Source of the DNA: UBA6144 sp964399165
Lineage (GTDB): Bacteria; Bdellovibrionota; Bacteriovoracia; Bacteriovoracales; Bacteriovoracaceae
Direction of reading: 5' to 3'
Assembly: GCA_964399165.1 (NCBI GenBank)
Contig: CAYNPO010000005.1
Span: 62,001 to 126,000 of the forward strand
Length of the DNA: 64,000 nt
Shown: piece by piece, positions 43,197 through 53,476 of the stretch
Layout: every line of letters begins with the position of its first letter
How positions within the stretch are numbered: the stretch's first letter is position 1
Translations under genes and position numbers: made by a program
Notes under the pieces: generated by a model
Told to the model about the DNA's origin: nothing
The model's database searches: none
What the model saw: the letters and a program-made list of their open reading frames with translations, nothing else

Positions 43197-43670
43197 ATGG
43201 CCATCGACATGAAAGGCCTCAAGGAGTTCGTCAAACTCGCCAAGGACTCCGGGGCTTCCGAGCTCGTCTACGAGTCGAAGACACTGAAGCTCAAGGTGGC
43301 TTTCGGCGGCGGCGCCCCCGTCCATTACGCGACTCCCGCCCCGGTCGCCCACGTCGCTCCGGCACCGGCGGCCGGGAAAGCCGTGGCTGAGTCCGCCACC
43401 TCCGCCAAGGCCGTCGTAGCCGACGCCAACCTGCACGTGGTGAAATCACCCTTCGTCGGAACTTTCTACGCCTCGCCTGCCCCCGGCAAACCCGTTTACG
43501 CCAAAGTGGGCGACAAGGTTAAGGTCGGCCAACCCCTCTGCGTGCTTGAGGCGATGAAAATCATGAACGAGATCGACGCCGACATGGCGGGTGAAATCGT
43601 GGAGATCTGCGTGGAAAACGAGAGCCTGGTTGAGTACGGCCAGCCGCTCTTCAAGATCCGCCGCGCATGA
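43197..43670 (+). CDS. accB: Biotin carboxyl carrier protein of acetyl-CoA carboxylase
   Basis: A 157-residue AccB: N-terminal helical part, an Ala/Pro-rich linker (about 40-78), and the biotinyl domain with KSPFVGTFYASPAPG and EAMKIMNEI, where the Lys carries biotin. It carries CO2 for fatty acid synthesis. One base after efp; ATGA overlap with accC. Confidence 0.96.
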   Translation: MAIDMKGLKEFVKLAKDSGASELVYESKTLKLKVAFGGGAPVHYATPAPVAHVAPAPAAGKAVAESATSAKAVVADANLHVVKSPFVGTFYASPAPGKPVYAKVGDKVKVGQPLCVLEAMKIMNEIDADMAGEIVEICVENESLVEYGQPLFKIRRA

Positions 43671-45022
43671 GCGCCCCCAAGAAGTTCAAGAAGGTGTTGA
43701 TCGCCAACCGCGGAGAGATCGCGGTGAGGATCATCCGGTCCTGCCGTGAATTGGGCATCGAGACCGTGAGCGTGCACTCAACCGCCGATGAGGACAGCCT
43801 TCACGTGAAAATGGCGGACGAGTCCGTGTGCATCGGCCCGGCCAAGAGCGCACAAAGCTACCTAAACATCCCCCAACTCCTCTCCGCCGCCGACATCACC
43901 GGCGCGGATGCCATCCATCCGGGCTACGGTTTCCTCTCCGAGGATGACGAGTTCTCCGAGATGTGTGCGAAGTGGGGGATTACCTTCATCGGGCCGTCTC
44001 CGGAATGCGTGCGCAAGATGGGCGATAAAATCGAGTCCAAAGTCCTAGCCAAGAACGCGGGCGTTCCCACGCTGGAGCCCATCTACGTGAAGGACCAAAC
44101 CGTCGAGCAAGTTGCACAAGCCGCCAAGAAGATGGGTTACCCAATCTTGATCAAAGCTTCCGCCGGTGGCGGCGGTCGCGGGATGCAACGGATTAACGCC
44201 GAATCCGAGCTTGCTTCAGCGCTGGCGCGCCTCGAAGCAGAAGCCAAGAGCGCCTTTGGCGACGGCACCCTGTTCATCGAGAAGTACATCCAGAACCCCC
44301 GCCACATCGAGGTGCAGATCCTCGCGGACCGGCATGGCACCATCCTGCACGTGGGTGAGCGTGACTGCACCATCCAACGCCGTTTCCAGAAGATTCTCGA
44401 GGAGTCCCCGTCACCGGTACTCCCCGAGAAGACGCGACAGGAAATGTGCGATGCCTCCATCCGCTTGGCCAAGGCCGTGAAGTATGATTCGGTGGGAACT
44501 GTGGAGTTCCTCTACGACCAGGATGACGGCAAGTTTTACTTCATGGAGATGAACACCCGGATCCAGGTGGAACATCCCGTGACTGAACAGCGAACGGGCA
44601 TCGACCTTATCGCTGAGCAGATCCGCGTAGCGCAGGGGATGCCCCTGGATATCCGACAGGAAGACATCGTTTTTCGCGGGCATGTGATTGAGTTCCGGAT
44701 TAACGCGGAAGATGGCAAAACCGGTATGCCGTCACCTGGACACATCACCCATTATCACCGGCCAGGCGGCCTCGGCGTGCGTTCAGACGACTTCATCTAC
44801 ACGGGCTATACCGTACCGCCTTACTACGACTCCATGGTCTCCAAGATCATTGTCACCGCCGATACGAGGGAGAAATGTGTGGCCCGGGGCATGCGGGCCC
44901 TCACTGAGATCGTGGTCTCCGGCATCCAAACCAACATCGAACTTCACAAGGGAATCTTGTCCCACCCAGACTTCCTGGCCAATCGTTATTCCACGAATTT
45001 TCTCACTAAAATCAACGAATAA
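43667..45022 (+). CDS. accC: Biotin carboxylase of acetyl-CoA carboxylase
   Basis: A 451-residue AccC. N-terminal KVLIANRGEIAVRIIR, the ATP-grasp glycine loop KASAGGGGRGM, the HIEVQIL segment and the active site MNTRIQVEHPVTE. It carboxylates biotin on AccB with ATP and bicarbonate. Translationally coupled to accB. The C-terminus ends immediately before a promoter-like TATAAT. Confidence 0.97.
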   Translation: MSAPKKFKKVLIANRGEIAVRIIRSCRELGIETVSVHSTADEDSLHVKMADESVCIGPAKSAQSYLNIPQLLSAADITGADAIHPGYGFLSEDDEFSEMCAKWGITFIGPSPECVRKMGDKIESKVLAKNAGVPTLEPIYVKDQTVEQVAQAAKKMGYPILIKASAGGGGRGMQRINAESELASALARLEAEAKSAFGDGTLFIEKYIQNPRHIEVQILADRHGTILHVGERDCTIQRRFQKILEESPSPVLPEKTRQEMCDASIRLAKAVKYDSVGTVEFLYDQDDGKFYFMEMNTRIQVEHPVTEQRTGIDLIAEQIRVAQGMPLDIRQEDIVFRGHVIEFRINAEDGKTGMPSPGHITHYHRPGGLGVRSDDFIYTGYTVPPYYDSMVSKIIVTADTREKCVARGMRALTEIVVSGIQTNIELHKGILSHPDFLANRYSTNFLTKINE

Positions 45023-45030
45023 AGTATAAT
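45000..45030 (+). promoter_or_regulatory. Possible promoter after accC
   Basis: A perfect TATAAT at 45025-45030, which overlaps the region of the accC stop, with a weak -35 TTCTCA (45000-45005) at a long 19-base distance. It would serve the repeat protein at 45069 and perhaps the TamB-like/Omp85 genes. Confidence 0.4.
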
Positions 45031-45068
45031 GAAATCAGGAAGTTGTGTAACCCCAGGAGGGGGTTGTC

Positions 45069-46487
45069 ATGGGACATTTCGAACAGGCCATGGCCGCTTT
45101 GGCGGCTCGGCGTTTCCATGAGGCTCAAGCGCACCTAAATGAGGCGGCGGTGGAAGGCGCGCCCGCAACGCAGGTGCATGCGGCCATGTTTAAGGTGGCG
45201 CGCGAGCTTCGCCCTGAAGAGTCGTGGCGCGAGTTGGAGACTTGGACTCGTTTCATGGCCCAGGCAGGTGACTGGGATGCTGTCGCCACGACCCTCGAGG
45301 AGCATGGGGCCAGCGTTCCTGCCGTCCACGCCGGGTTCGTCCATGAGCTGGTGGGGGAGTTCCACCACCGCAAGGGCGAGCATGCCAAGGCGTTCGCCTG
45401 TGCGGTTCTCCATTGCGAGTTGCTCCACCGCAAGAAAGTGATTCCGGGACTCTTGAAGTACGCATTGCTTTATCGGCACCGCTTTCCTCGAACCATCACG
45501 TTCATTTTCCACGCGGCCGTCGTGCACGCGTGGCGCGAGGATTTTTCTCAGGCCGAGCGGGCCATGGGGGAGTATCTCGAGGCGTTACGCTCGGGGTGGC
45601 GCCGTTTGGAGGACGTCACGCCAGAAGGGCGCGCATCTTTTTTGGCTGCTATGTACGAGGCCATAACACCGCTGGACCCCTCGGACGGCCGCTTCGCGTT
45701 CCTTACTCATGGCCTTCGCTGGCATCGGATTATCGAGGGCACGCAACAGCCGCGGCCGGAAGACTGGAAGAAGCTCCTCGAGTTGGTGGTGCGCTCGGAC
45801 GCGCCAGAGACATTACGACTGGTGCTGAAGGCTGCTGTGAGATCGGGGGACCAGGCACTGGCGGAGGAAACTCTCCAGCTCGCCAAGCGCAAGCGCGGAT
45901 TCTCTCCTCAGGTCTTTGCCCGGCATGACCCCGAACTCAAGGAGTGGCTGCTCCGGAGGAGCCAGGGGGCCGATGCGGGAACCGTCGCGCAGACACTGAC
46001 CTCGTGGGAACGTTGGGATGGTGAGCCCCAGGAGCGAGTCACGACATCAACCTCCCCAGTGCCCACCTTGGACGCTGAGGAACGGGCCATGGAGGAAAAC
46101 GCCCTGGCCCAGATGCGCCTCCTCACGCCAACGGCCACAAGCATTCCCGACCTCATCGTCGCTTACCGTGCTCTGGGCTTCGGCCGCGTGGTTGATTGGC
46201 TGCTGGCGCGGCCTCTCGGGGACGACTGTCCGCCTCTCACGCGGAGGAAAGTCCAATACCTCGCGGTTCTGCACGCCATGGAGCAGGGCAGTTTCCACCT
46301 GGCACTCGCCTGCGTGACGGAAATGCTTGGCTCGCGGGATCTTGGAATCGAGGAGCTGGGAGAGTTGAAGTACGTGCAAGCCGCCATCCATCGTAAGCTG
46401 GGTGACGATGCCGGCGCCCGCCGGCTCTTCGCCGAAGTGGACGCCCTCCGCCCAGGTTACCGCCGCGCGCGGGAAGGGGCGCGCTGA
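45069..46487 (+). CDS. Helical-repeat (TPR-like) protein of unknown function
   Basis: A 472-residue soluble protein made of helices with TPR-like spacing, e.g. FEQAMAALAARRFHEAQAHL at the N-terminus, HAWREDFSQAERAMGEYLEA near 158 and LGDDAGARRLFAEVDALRPG near the C-terminus. No catalytic motif is seen. AGGAGGGGG precedes the ATG. The stop TGA is followed without gap by the TamB-like gene, so it belongs to that transcript. A scaffold role in envelope assembly is a guess. Confidence 0.65.
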   Translation: MGHFEQAMAALAARRFHEAQAHLNEAAVEGAPATQVHAAMFKVARELRPEESWRELETWTRFMAQAGDWDAVATTLEEHGASVPAVHAGFVHELVGEFHHRKGEHAKAFACAVLHCELLHRKKVIPGLLKYALLYRHRFPRTITFIFHAAVVHAWREDFSQAERAMGEYLEALRSGWRRLEDVTPEGRASFLAAMYEAITPLDPSDGRFAFLTHGLRWHRIIEGTQQPRPEDWKKLLELVVRSDAPETLRLVLKAAVRSGDQALAEETLQLAKRKRGFSPQVFARHDPELKEWLLRRSQGADAGTVAQTLTSWERWDGEPQERVTTSTSPVPTLDAEERAMEENALAQMRLLTPTATSIPDLIVAYRALGFGRVVDWLLARPLGDDCPPLTRRKVQYLAVLHAMEQGSFHLALACVTEMLGSRDLGIEELGELKYVQAAIHRKLGDDAGARRLFAEVDALRPGYRRAREGAR

Positions 46488-49400
46488 ATGCGGAAGCTGA
46501 ACCTTGTCATCCTCAGCTTCCTGGGCCTCGTGGCCGTGCTGTTGGCAGGTTCCTGGTGGTATCTCCAGTCGCGCCATTTCGGTAAGATCCTCTCGCGCAG
46601 CGTGACCGAAGCGTCTGCCCGCTTCGACGCTCAAGTACGCTTCCGTCGCGTGTCCATCAAGTTCTTCCCCCCGGGCCTGGCGCTCGAAGGCGTCCGCTTT
46701 CGCTACGCCAAGGCGGGGACCAGGGTGGAAAGTCAGGCGTCTGAGGTAGGTGTGGCCGTGGACTTCAACCTGCTGAAGGGCGAGCGGCCACGCTTGCGTG
46801 AAATTTACATGCGCGAGGGATGGGTCCACCTGGAATTACCTCCCCCCGCGGGTACGAACGAACATCCCTGGGACAAACTGCAGGCCGAGCTGTTCAAACT
46901 TCCCGTTCAACTAGATGAATTGGTCGTGCGGGACAGCCGAATTGAAGTGGAAGGCATGTCCGTTGATGTGCCTGAGGCCAGGGTCGTCCTCGGATCCACT
47001 GAGGTGAGCGTGGAGGGCGCGGTCAAGGACATCACCCACCCCCGGCTTCCGGGACGAGTGGATCTCTTGGAACTCGACGCAATCGTGCGGCGGGACTCGG
47101 TGGATCTCCGAAAGGCCGTCCTGCTCCAGCGGCGCTCCCGCCTGGAGACCAAAGGTGAGGTACACGGCTGGAGCAACACCGAAACCCTCGCCTTTCGGGG
47201 CAAAGCGCGCCTATGGGCCGACCTTCCCGATGTGCATGACTTAGTCGACACCGGCCCGGTCGAGCTGCTCTCCGGATCCCTACAGGCCAAGGGCAATGTC
47301 TCATGGTCCAAAAAAGCTGGGCCGAGTCTTGATTTGGATTTCCGCGCGGAAGGGGTGCGATCCAACTTGTTACAAGCCGATGTGGTGGAGGGACGCGCCG
47401 GCGGTGACGGCGGTCGATTGCGCCTGGAGAGTTTCACGCTGGCCCACGGTCGCTCCACCCTCGTCCTGGCCAGACCCCTGCTGCTGTGGGAACCGTCCAC
47501 CTCCACGCCACTTCCCGGTGAAATCCGCGTCCGGCTCGAATCCTTCGAATTACCCAATCTCCTTTCCTTTTTTGGCGAGGGGGGGCAGCGAGTGCAGGGT
47601 CGCATGACCGGCGAGGTCTCGGTTGCCATTCGCGGCAAGGACATCTCTATCGCCCCACAAGACGGTTTCAAATTGGAGCGTGTGGGCTTGCGGTTGCGCC
47701 GGGATGACGGTTCCTTTCTCCATGTGGTGAACGCTCCCGTGCTTTGGTTGCACCAAACGACGGTGAAGTTTGATGGCGCAACCGCGCGTCTGCGGGCGCT
47801 GGTCAAGGGCCCACGGACCCAGCTACCCGTGCAGGGAAGCATCGGCAAGGGTCGAGTGGACCTGACTGCCAAGGGGGCACTGGATCTTCGCGACCTCGGC
47901 GACATCGCTGCCCTCGAGCTCACCGGTGCCGGCGATAACACCTTGCTGGTACGTGGGCCCTTCAACGCCGTTTCCATGGATTGGCGGGGAGAGTTGCGGG
48001 GCTTCGGCGTGCTGGGATACCGCATCGGCGATACCAACCACCATACGACTATCGATCTGGGCAAGGGCGGGGTGGAGATCCATGAACTTAAGGCCCGCAA
48101 GGGGCGCTACGACTGGGCTGGTTCGGGAGTCGTGATGTGGAAGGACTTCTTGATGGATCTTTCCATCGACATTCCCGAGCTGAGTTATGCGGAGTTGAAA
48201 GACGCGATCCACCCCCTGGCCGGCGGGCTGTCGTTTCTCCCTCAGGACCTCGAGGCCCAGCTCCAAGGCAACGTCGAACTATACGCCAAGGGAACCATCA
48301 AGAATCTAGCGGTCGCCGCCGACGTCCACGCCCAGAAGATCAACGCAGCCGGAGAATCCTTCCGCGACGCCAAGTTTGCCTTCCTCTACAAGGACCGTGT
48401 GATCAAGCTCGACGGTCTCTCGCTCCGGAAAGACCAGGGGCGGGTGAGCGGCAACCTCTCCTACTCCCTCGCTCAAAGTCGTCTGGATTACGATCTGAAG
48501 CTGGGAGGATTGCCTGCGCGCGAGCTGTCTGCTTACAAACGCCTCCCTTTTGCCCTGGACGTTGTCGCCAACGGCGAATTCCGCGGGTGGCACGGCCGCG
48601 GGCGCCATCATCACCGCGGATATCTCGCGTTGGTGCAGGGTCGAGTGAGAGATCGGCAATGGCCTGACTCGCGGGTGGAATGGGACGCCAGGGAGGACGC
48701 GATGGAAGTGGACGCGAACCTCGCTGGGGGGTGGGTGCAGCTCAACGCCCAGTCTGCGAGGTCCGCAGGCCGCCACCACTTCGACGCTACCCTTGACGCC
48801 GACATTCCTGACCTGCCACTGGTGATGACCGCATTCCTTGGGGATAATCCGCATTTCGTAGGAGCTAGCGGCGGTCTCGCCCTGGAAGCCCGCATGGGCA
48901 TGGATGACTGGGAATGGGACCGGATGAGGATGCAGACGTGGCTCAAACGCCTTCGCCTGGAGACCGGCGAATTCCGCCTCGACGCCGCCTTCGACCGGCC
49001 CCAGCTGGTCTTGAGTGGCGGTCATGTGGAACGATGGGATCTGAAACTCGAGCAATCCGGAATAGCGCTCTCTTCCCGCGCGGAGGGAGCGCTAGGGCGT
49101 GGCCTCAAGGTCATGAACGACCTTCGCTTCGACGCCAGTCTCTTGGAGTTGCTAAGCAAGCACGTGCAAAGGGCGGAAGGACATGTCACGGCATCGTCGC
49201 AGCTCTTATTGAAACCGGGGCGTCCCGAGTTCTCGCTGGAATCCAGCGCCCGGGGTCTCTCCATCACGACCGACGTGCTACCGTTTACGCTAGGGGACCT
49301 CCATTGGAACGTGCGCTACGCGCACCGCGAGCTTGAGGTGCAGCGGCTTTCTTTCCGTCCTGACGGGGGCTCAGTCAAGGCCACGGGGAGCGTCCTGTTC

Positions 49401-50498
49401 GTCGGGTTAGACCCCGAGATCAATTTGCGGTGGTTCCTTGACGGCGCCACGATCCCCTTCAAGGGCAGATCGCAGGTGACCGTCACCGGAAATGGCATGT
49501 TCTTCGGGAGCCGGCGCCCCTATGTTTTGAGCGGTGAAGTCGTGGTGAACAAGGGCTCGGTCCTCAATGAGCTCACCGAGTTCATGAAAGGAGGCGGACC
49601 CAGCACAGACTCAAAGTACATGCCACCCGACGTCGGCGGAGTTACCGCGGGCCTCATGGAGCTGGACCTGACCGTCCGTACTGAAGCTCCGGTCAACGTC
49701 AGCAATTCCATGATGGACGTGAACCTCCTGGCCGATCTGCATCTCCAGGGTGACGTGGGCCGCCCCGTTGCGGATGGCCGTGTTCACGTACCTATCCCGG
49801 GCTCAAGAGTTTTCTTCAAGAGCAACGAGTACCAGATCACCAAAGGAGAGTTCATCTTCTCCTCTCGCCGTCCCATCGGCCGTCCTGATTTCGATGTCGC
49901 CGCGACCTCCGTCATCAGCAACTACAAGGTCATGGCGAAGGCATTCGGCAACCCTGACAGTTTCACCTTCGACCTCTCCTCCGACCCTGCTTTGAGTAAG
50001 CAAAACGTCCTCTCTCTCATCGCGTTTGGCTACACTGAAGATCTATCCAACGCCATGACCCCGGAGGAGCGCCAGAATCTCACCAACGTCGGCGTGGGAT
50101 CCTTCATCTTCGACCAGTTCAAGGTTACGGACATCGTCAAGAAGCAGTTCGGCCTACAAGTGAACCTCGGCACGGTTTTCATGCAGTCCAACGAAAGCAT
50201 GCTGGCGGGCAGGTCCCAGGACCAAAGCGGGGCAACCGGGGCGGGGGGCCTCGCCCGCACCCGTACCGCAACGAACATCGAGGTCAGGAAGCGGTTGACG
50301 GAGGCCTTGAGCCTGTCGGTTTCCAGCACGGTGGGAGGTTCCATCGGCCAGCGCCAGCGCATGAACCTCAATTACGGCATCAACAAAAACGTCGCTCTGG
50401 AAGGCGTCTACGAACTGCGCACGAACGCCGATGGGCAGGAGGACGTGATCGACAATTCCGTTGGCGGCGACGTCAAGTTCAGGATGACCTTCCGATGA
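46488..50498 (+). CDS. AsmA/TamB-like translocation and assembly module protein
   Basis: A 1336-residue protein with an N-terminal membrane anchor (about 6-25) and a long, beta-rich, periplasmic part. The first 130 residues resemble AsmA (FPPGLALEGVRFRYAK and similar), and the end resembles the DUF490/TamB domain (VPIPGSRVFFKSNEYQITKG, FIFSSRRPIGRPDFDVAAT, and KKQFGLQVNLGTVF near 1220). Such proteins bridge inner and outer membrane, for lipid transport or barrel assembly. The next gene encodes an Omp85 protein with a four-base overlap (ATGA), the tamB/tamA pairing in reversed gene order. Confidence 0.85.
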   Translation: MRKLNLVILSFLGLVAVLLAGSWWYLQSRHFGKILSRSVTEASARFDAQVRFRRVSIKFFPPGLALEGVRFRYAKAGTRVESQASEVGVAVDFNLLKGERPRLREIYMREGWVHLELPPPAGTNEHPWDKLQAELFKLPVQLDELVVRDSRIEVEGMSVDVPEARVVLGSTEVSVEGAVKDITHPRLPGRVDLLELDAIVRRDSVDLRKAVLLQRRSRLETKGEVHGWSNTETLAFRGKARLWADLPDVHDLVDTGPVELLSGSLQAKGNVSWSKKAGPSLDLDFRAEGVRSNLLQADVVEGRAGGDGGRLRLESFTLAHGRSTLVLARPLLLWEPSTSTPLPGEIRVRLESFELPNLLSFFGEGGQRVQGRMTGEVSVAIRGKDISIAPQDGFKLERVGLRLRRDDGSFLHVVNAPVLWLHQTTVKFDGATARLRALVKGPRTQLPVQGSIGKGRVDLTAKGALDLRDLGDIAALELTGAGDNTLLVRGPFNAVSMDWRGELRGFGVLGYRIGDTNHHTTIDLGKGGVEIHELKARKGRYDWAGSGVVMWKDFLMDLSIDIPELSYAELKDAIHPLAGGLSFLPQDLEAQLQGNVELYAKGTIKNLAVAADVHAQKINAAGESFRDAKFAFLYKDRVIKLDGLSLRKDQGRVSGNLSYSLAQSRLDYDLKLGGLPARELSAYKRLPFALDVVANGEFRGWHGRGRHHHRGYLALVQGRVRDRQWPDSRVEWDAREDAMEVDANLAGGWVQLNAQSARSAGRHHFDATLDADIPDLPLVMTAFLGDNPHFVGASGGLALEARMGMDDWEWDRMRMQTWLKRLRLETGEFRLDAAFDRPQLVLSGGHVERWDLKLEQSGIALSSRAEGALGRGLKVMNDLRFDASLLELLSKHVQRAEGHVTASSQLLLKPGRPEFSLESSARGLSITTDVLPFTLGDLHWNVRYAHRELEVQRLSFRPDGGSVKATGSVLFVGLDPEINLRWFLDGATIPFKGRSQVTVTGNGMFFGSRRPYVLSGEVVVNKGSVLNELTEFMKGGGPSTDSKYMPPDVGGVTAGLMELDLTVRTEAPVNVSNSMMDVNLLADLHLQGDVGRPVADGRVHVPIPGSRVFFKSNEYQITKGEFIFSSRRPIGRPDFDVAATSVISNYKVMAKAFGNPDSFTFDLSSDPALSKQNVLSLIAFGYTEDLSNAMTPEERQNLTNVGVGSFIFDQFKVTDIVKKQFGLQVNLGTVFMQSNESMLAGRSQDQSGATGAGGLARTRTATNIEVRKRLTEALSLSVSSTVGGSIGQRQRMNLNYGINKNVALEGVYELRTNADGQEDVIDNSVGGDVKFRMTFR

Positions 50499-53350
50499 CG
50501 GCGCGCTTGTTGATAGGGGCGCTCCTCTGGGCTGTCCTCCTTGTTTCTGGGGCCCAAGCGGCTCTTGAAGTAGGGCGCGTGGAGGTGGATTGCGGCAAGG
50601 GGCCCTTATGCCAGCGCCAGCGCCCCCGCTATCAAGTGCTGCGCGCCCAGTACCGCAACGCCACCCATCTTCAGCAGACATTGAAGGTTATGGCGAGCCG
50701 GGGTGGCGTCCGCGATTTCGCGTGGGAGTTGTCCGAAGCAGATGGGACGAAAGTGCTACGGCTCCAGTACACGCCCAAAGTTCCCATCGGTAAGGTGGAG
50801 GTGCGGGCGGACGTCGACGCGGTCAAGGAGACCCTCGAGCGGGGGACGCGCCTGCGTCCTGACGGATGGCTTGATCCCTCTGTTTTCCCGGAGGAGGAAC
50901 GCCGCCTCGAGCAGGCCCTGGCCCTGAAGGGCTATGTGCGTGCCAGCGTGCGCTTGCGCGGCGTGGACGAGGGAGATGAGGCCCGGATCATCATCACGGC
51001 ATCCGCTGGCAGGCCCCAGATCGTGCGTTCCTTCAAAGTAACCTCCTCTTCTCCGGTTGTCAGGAAGTTCACCGAGCTTAAGTTCCGGGAAACGGTAGGT
51101 CGCCCCTTCGACGCCCAACTCGTGCGTGCTAGGGCCGACGAGCTCGAGGCAGAGCTCTTCGGCTACGGCTATTACCTCGCAGCGATCGCCCTTGTCCCTT
51201 CAGCAGAGGGGAGGGATGTCACTCTCGAGGTCCGGGCGGAGAACCTGACACTGCACATTTTCGACGTGAGACGCGGCCGCGAAGACGCCAAGGTGGAGAT
51301 GGCGCCGCTCATCCAGGATCTCTTCCGCCGTTTCCGCCGCCCGCTGGACGAGGAGTCCCTCAAGGCAGGCATCCAAGAGCACTTGCGGAAGCGGGGCTTC
51401 CTGAAGCCGCGCGTGGATGTGAAGATCGAGCGCCGGCTAGACGCCAACGGCGAAGACGTGCGTGCTTACCGAATAGACTACGACCCCGGGGTCCGCACAC
51501 GAGTGCGGCGCGTGTCTTTCGTGGGTGGGGGACACTGGGGCGAGCGCAAGCTCCGTTCCATGTGGCGCGAGCAGGCCCAGGAGCTTGCTGCGGCAGGATT
51601 CTACGACGAGGAATCCAACGCCGCTTTCTCGGATTGGCTCCGGGCAGAGTATATCAAGGAAGGCTTCGTACGAGCAGCCGTGTCCTCACCCCAGGTGGAG
51701 TTCTCCGGTCATGAGGCGGAAGTTTCCTATACCCTCAACGAGGGCCAGAGGGTGCTCGTGGATGGCATCACTTTTACCGGTGTGGACGAAGCCGAGGAGT
51801 CCGCGCTGTCGGAGGCCATCACCACCAAGGAGGGAGTTCCATTCAATCCCACTCAGTTCGCTGAGGACGTGCGCTTAGTGGCCGAGATGCTCCAGAACCG
51901 CGGATGGTATGACGCCGAGGTCGTTAACCGGGACGGCGGTGACATCGTCGTTTACGGGAAGGACCGCGTGTCCGTGAGGGTACACTTCAAAATCCGAAAA
52001 GGTCGTTACCTGACCTTCAACCGCTTGGTGTTGGTCGGCAATCGGCGTACCGACGACCGCGTGATCAAGCGTAAGTCCCCCTTTAAGGAAGGTGAGCCGG
52101 TCACGCCCGCCATGGCCAAGGAATACGAGGCGAGGCTCTCCACCACCGGCCTCTTCTCCAGCGTGCGCGTGCGTCCCATCGCGCACAAAGGCTCCACCTC
52201 CGCCACCGACGTGGCGGTAGAGGTGGTGGAGCGCGATTATGGCTTGATCGAGCTTGCTCCGGGCTACCGAACCGACATCGGTCTCAAGCTCTCGGGCACA
52301 ATCTCCTACATGAACATCCTGGGGCACAACCGCTCCATCTCCCTTACCGGCCAGGTCAACCAGCGCTTGGACTTCGCGACGCTGGACGCCCGCAGGCGCG
52401 AGGAAGGCAAGCAGATGCTGGAGTGGAACCTCGGCACCCAATACAGCCAGCCGGACATCTTCGAGACCTGGACCGACTACGGCGCCTCCGCCAACTTCCA
52501 GCGGCGCCGTTTCTTCGCTTTCGACGCGGACATCCTGCGTTTGGCGAACACTCTCAGCCGTGACTTCGGCCCCCGCTTTTCAGCCTCTCTGCGCCACCAG
52601 TTCGAGCGTATCAACCAATTTGACGCCACCGAGGAGCGCGACAACGGCAGCTTCACCATCGGCGCCTTCACTCCCAGCGCCACCTTGGACTTCCGCAACA
52701 CCCGCGCCAACCCCACCGCCGGCGCGTGGTTCAACGCCTCCTGCGAATTCGCCAACCCGTTCTTCCTGTCCCAGAAGAACGACGACCTGGAGATCAACTT
52801 CTATAAACTGATTTCCCGCAACCGCTTCTACCTGCCGATCCCTCGGGGAACCATCGCCATTTCCGTGGTAGGCGGCATCCAGGAGAATCTGGCCCGCGAC
52901 TATAAACGTGACGCAGATGGCAATCCGGTGGTGGACGAGGATGGGGTACGGGAGCGGGTGGGTTACATCCCCAGCATCAAGCTCTTCCGATTGACCGGTA
53001 CGGATATTGTTCGGGGATACAGCGACGAGGAAATCAACCGCCTACCTAATGGCCAAGACATCGGGGACCAACGGATCCAAAACCGCGCCTATATGGCGAA
53101 TATTAAAGTGGAGCCCCGCTATTTCGTCACCGACCATTTCATGGCCGGAGTCTTTTACGACGCGGGGCGCGTATTCGTTGAGCAGGTGGATCTGGGTGAC
53201 CTCCGGGAGTCCGCAGGCATTACCTTTAAAGTGGTCACGCCAGTGGGGACTCTGGACTTTGACTACGGGATCAAGCTCTTGAGGAAACGGGACTCGGATG
53301 GTAGGCTCGAGTCCCCCGGACGCTTCCATGTGTCAATTGGCTTCTTCTAG
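50495..53350 (+). CDS. Omp85/BamA-family outer membrane assembly protein (TamA-like)
   Basis: A 951-residue outer-membrane protein with a signal peptide (about 1-22, ending AQA), several POTRA domains over residues about 90-590 (for example YTLNEGQRVLVDGITFTGV and the LTFNRLVLVGNRRT start of the last one) and a C-terminal barrel. The barrel contains the RGY motif of the L6 loop (GTDIVRGYSDEE) and ends in a terminal Phe (VSIGFF), both typical for Omp85. It is longer than TamA (about 580) because of more POTRA domains. Coupled to the TamB-like gene; together they probably form a transport/assembly module. Confidence 0.88.
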   Translation: MTARLLIGALLWAVLLVSGAQAALEVGRVEVDCGKGPLCQRQRPRYQVLRAQYRNATHLQQTLKVMASRGGVRDFAWELSEADGTKVLRLQYTPKVPIGKVEVRADVDAVKETLERGTRLRPDGWLDPSVFPEEERRLEQALALKGYVRASVRLRGVDEGDEARIIITASAGRPQIVRSFKVTSSSPVVRKFTELKFRETVGRPFDAQLVRARADELEAELFGYGYYLAAIALVPSAEGRDVTLEVRAENLTLHIFDVRRGREDAKVEMAPLIQDLFRRFRRPLDEESLKAGIQEHLRKRGFLKPRVDVKIERRLDANGEDVRAYRIDYDPGVRTRVRRVSFVGGGHWGERKLRSMWREQAQELAAAGFYDEESNAAFSDWLRAEYIKEGFVRAAVSSPQVEFSGHEAEVSYTLNEGQRVLVDGITFTGVDEAEESALSEAITTKEGVPFNPTQFAEDVRLVAEMLQNRGWYDAEVVNRDGGDIVVYGKDRVSVRVHFKIRKGRYLTFNRLVLVGNRRTDDRVIKRKSPFKEGEPVTPAMAKEYEARLSTTGLFSSVRVRPIAHKGSTSATDVAVEVVERDYGLIELAPGYRTDIGLKLSGTISYMNILGHNRSISLTGQVNQRLDFATLDARRREEGKQMLEWNLGTQYSQPDIFETWTDYGASANFQRRRFFAFDADILRLANTLSRDFGPRFSASLRHQFERINQFDATEERDNGSFTIGAFTPSATLDFRNTRANPTAGAWFNASCEFANPFFLSQKNDDLEINFYKLISRNRFYLPIPRGTIAISVVGGIQENLARDYKRDADGNPVVDEDGVRERVGYIPSIKLFRLTGTDIVRGYSDEEINRLPNGQDIGDQRIQNRAYMANIKVEPRYFVTDHFMAGVFYDAGRVFVEQVDLGDLRESAGITFKVVTPVGTLDFDYGIKLLRKRDSDGRLESPGRFHVSIGFF

Positions 53351-53476
53351 TCCCCCTTAAACCTAGATGAATCCGAGTGAGGAACGCTGAAACCCCTTAG
53401 AAGTTTCGGCCTCTACTTCAACACGCGGGCCAGCGACGGTAACCGGGGCCGATAAATTTTATTGATGAGGTAAACC

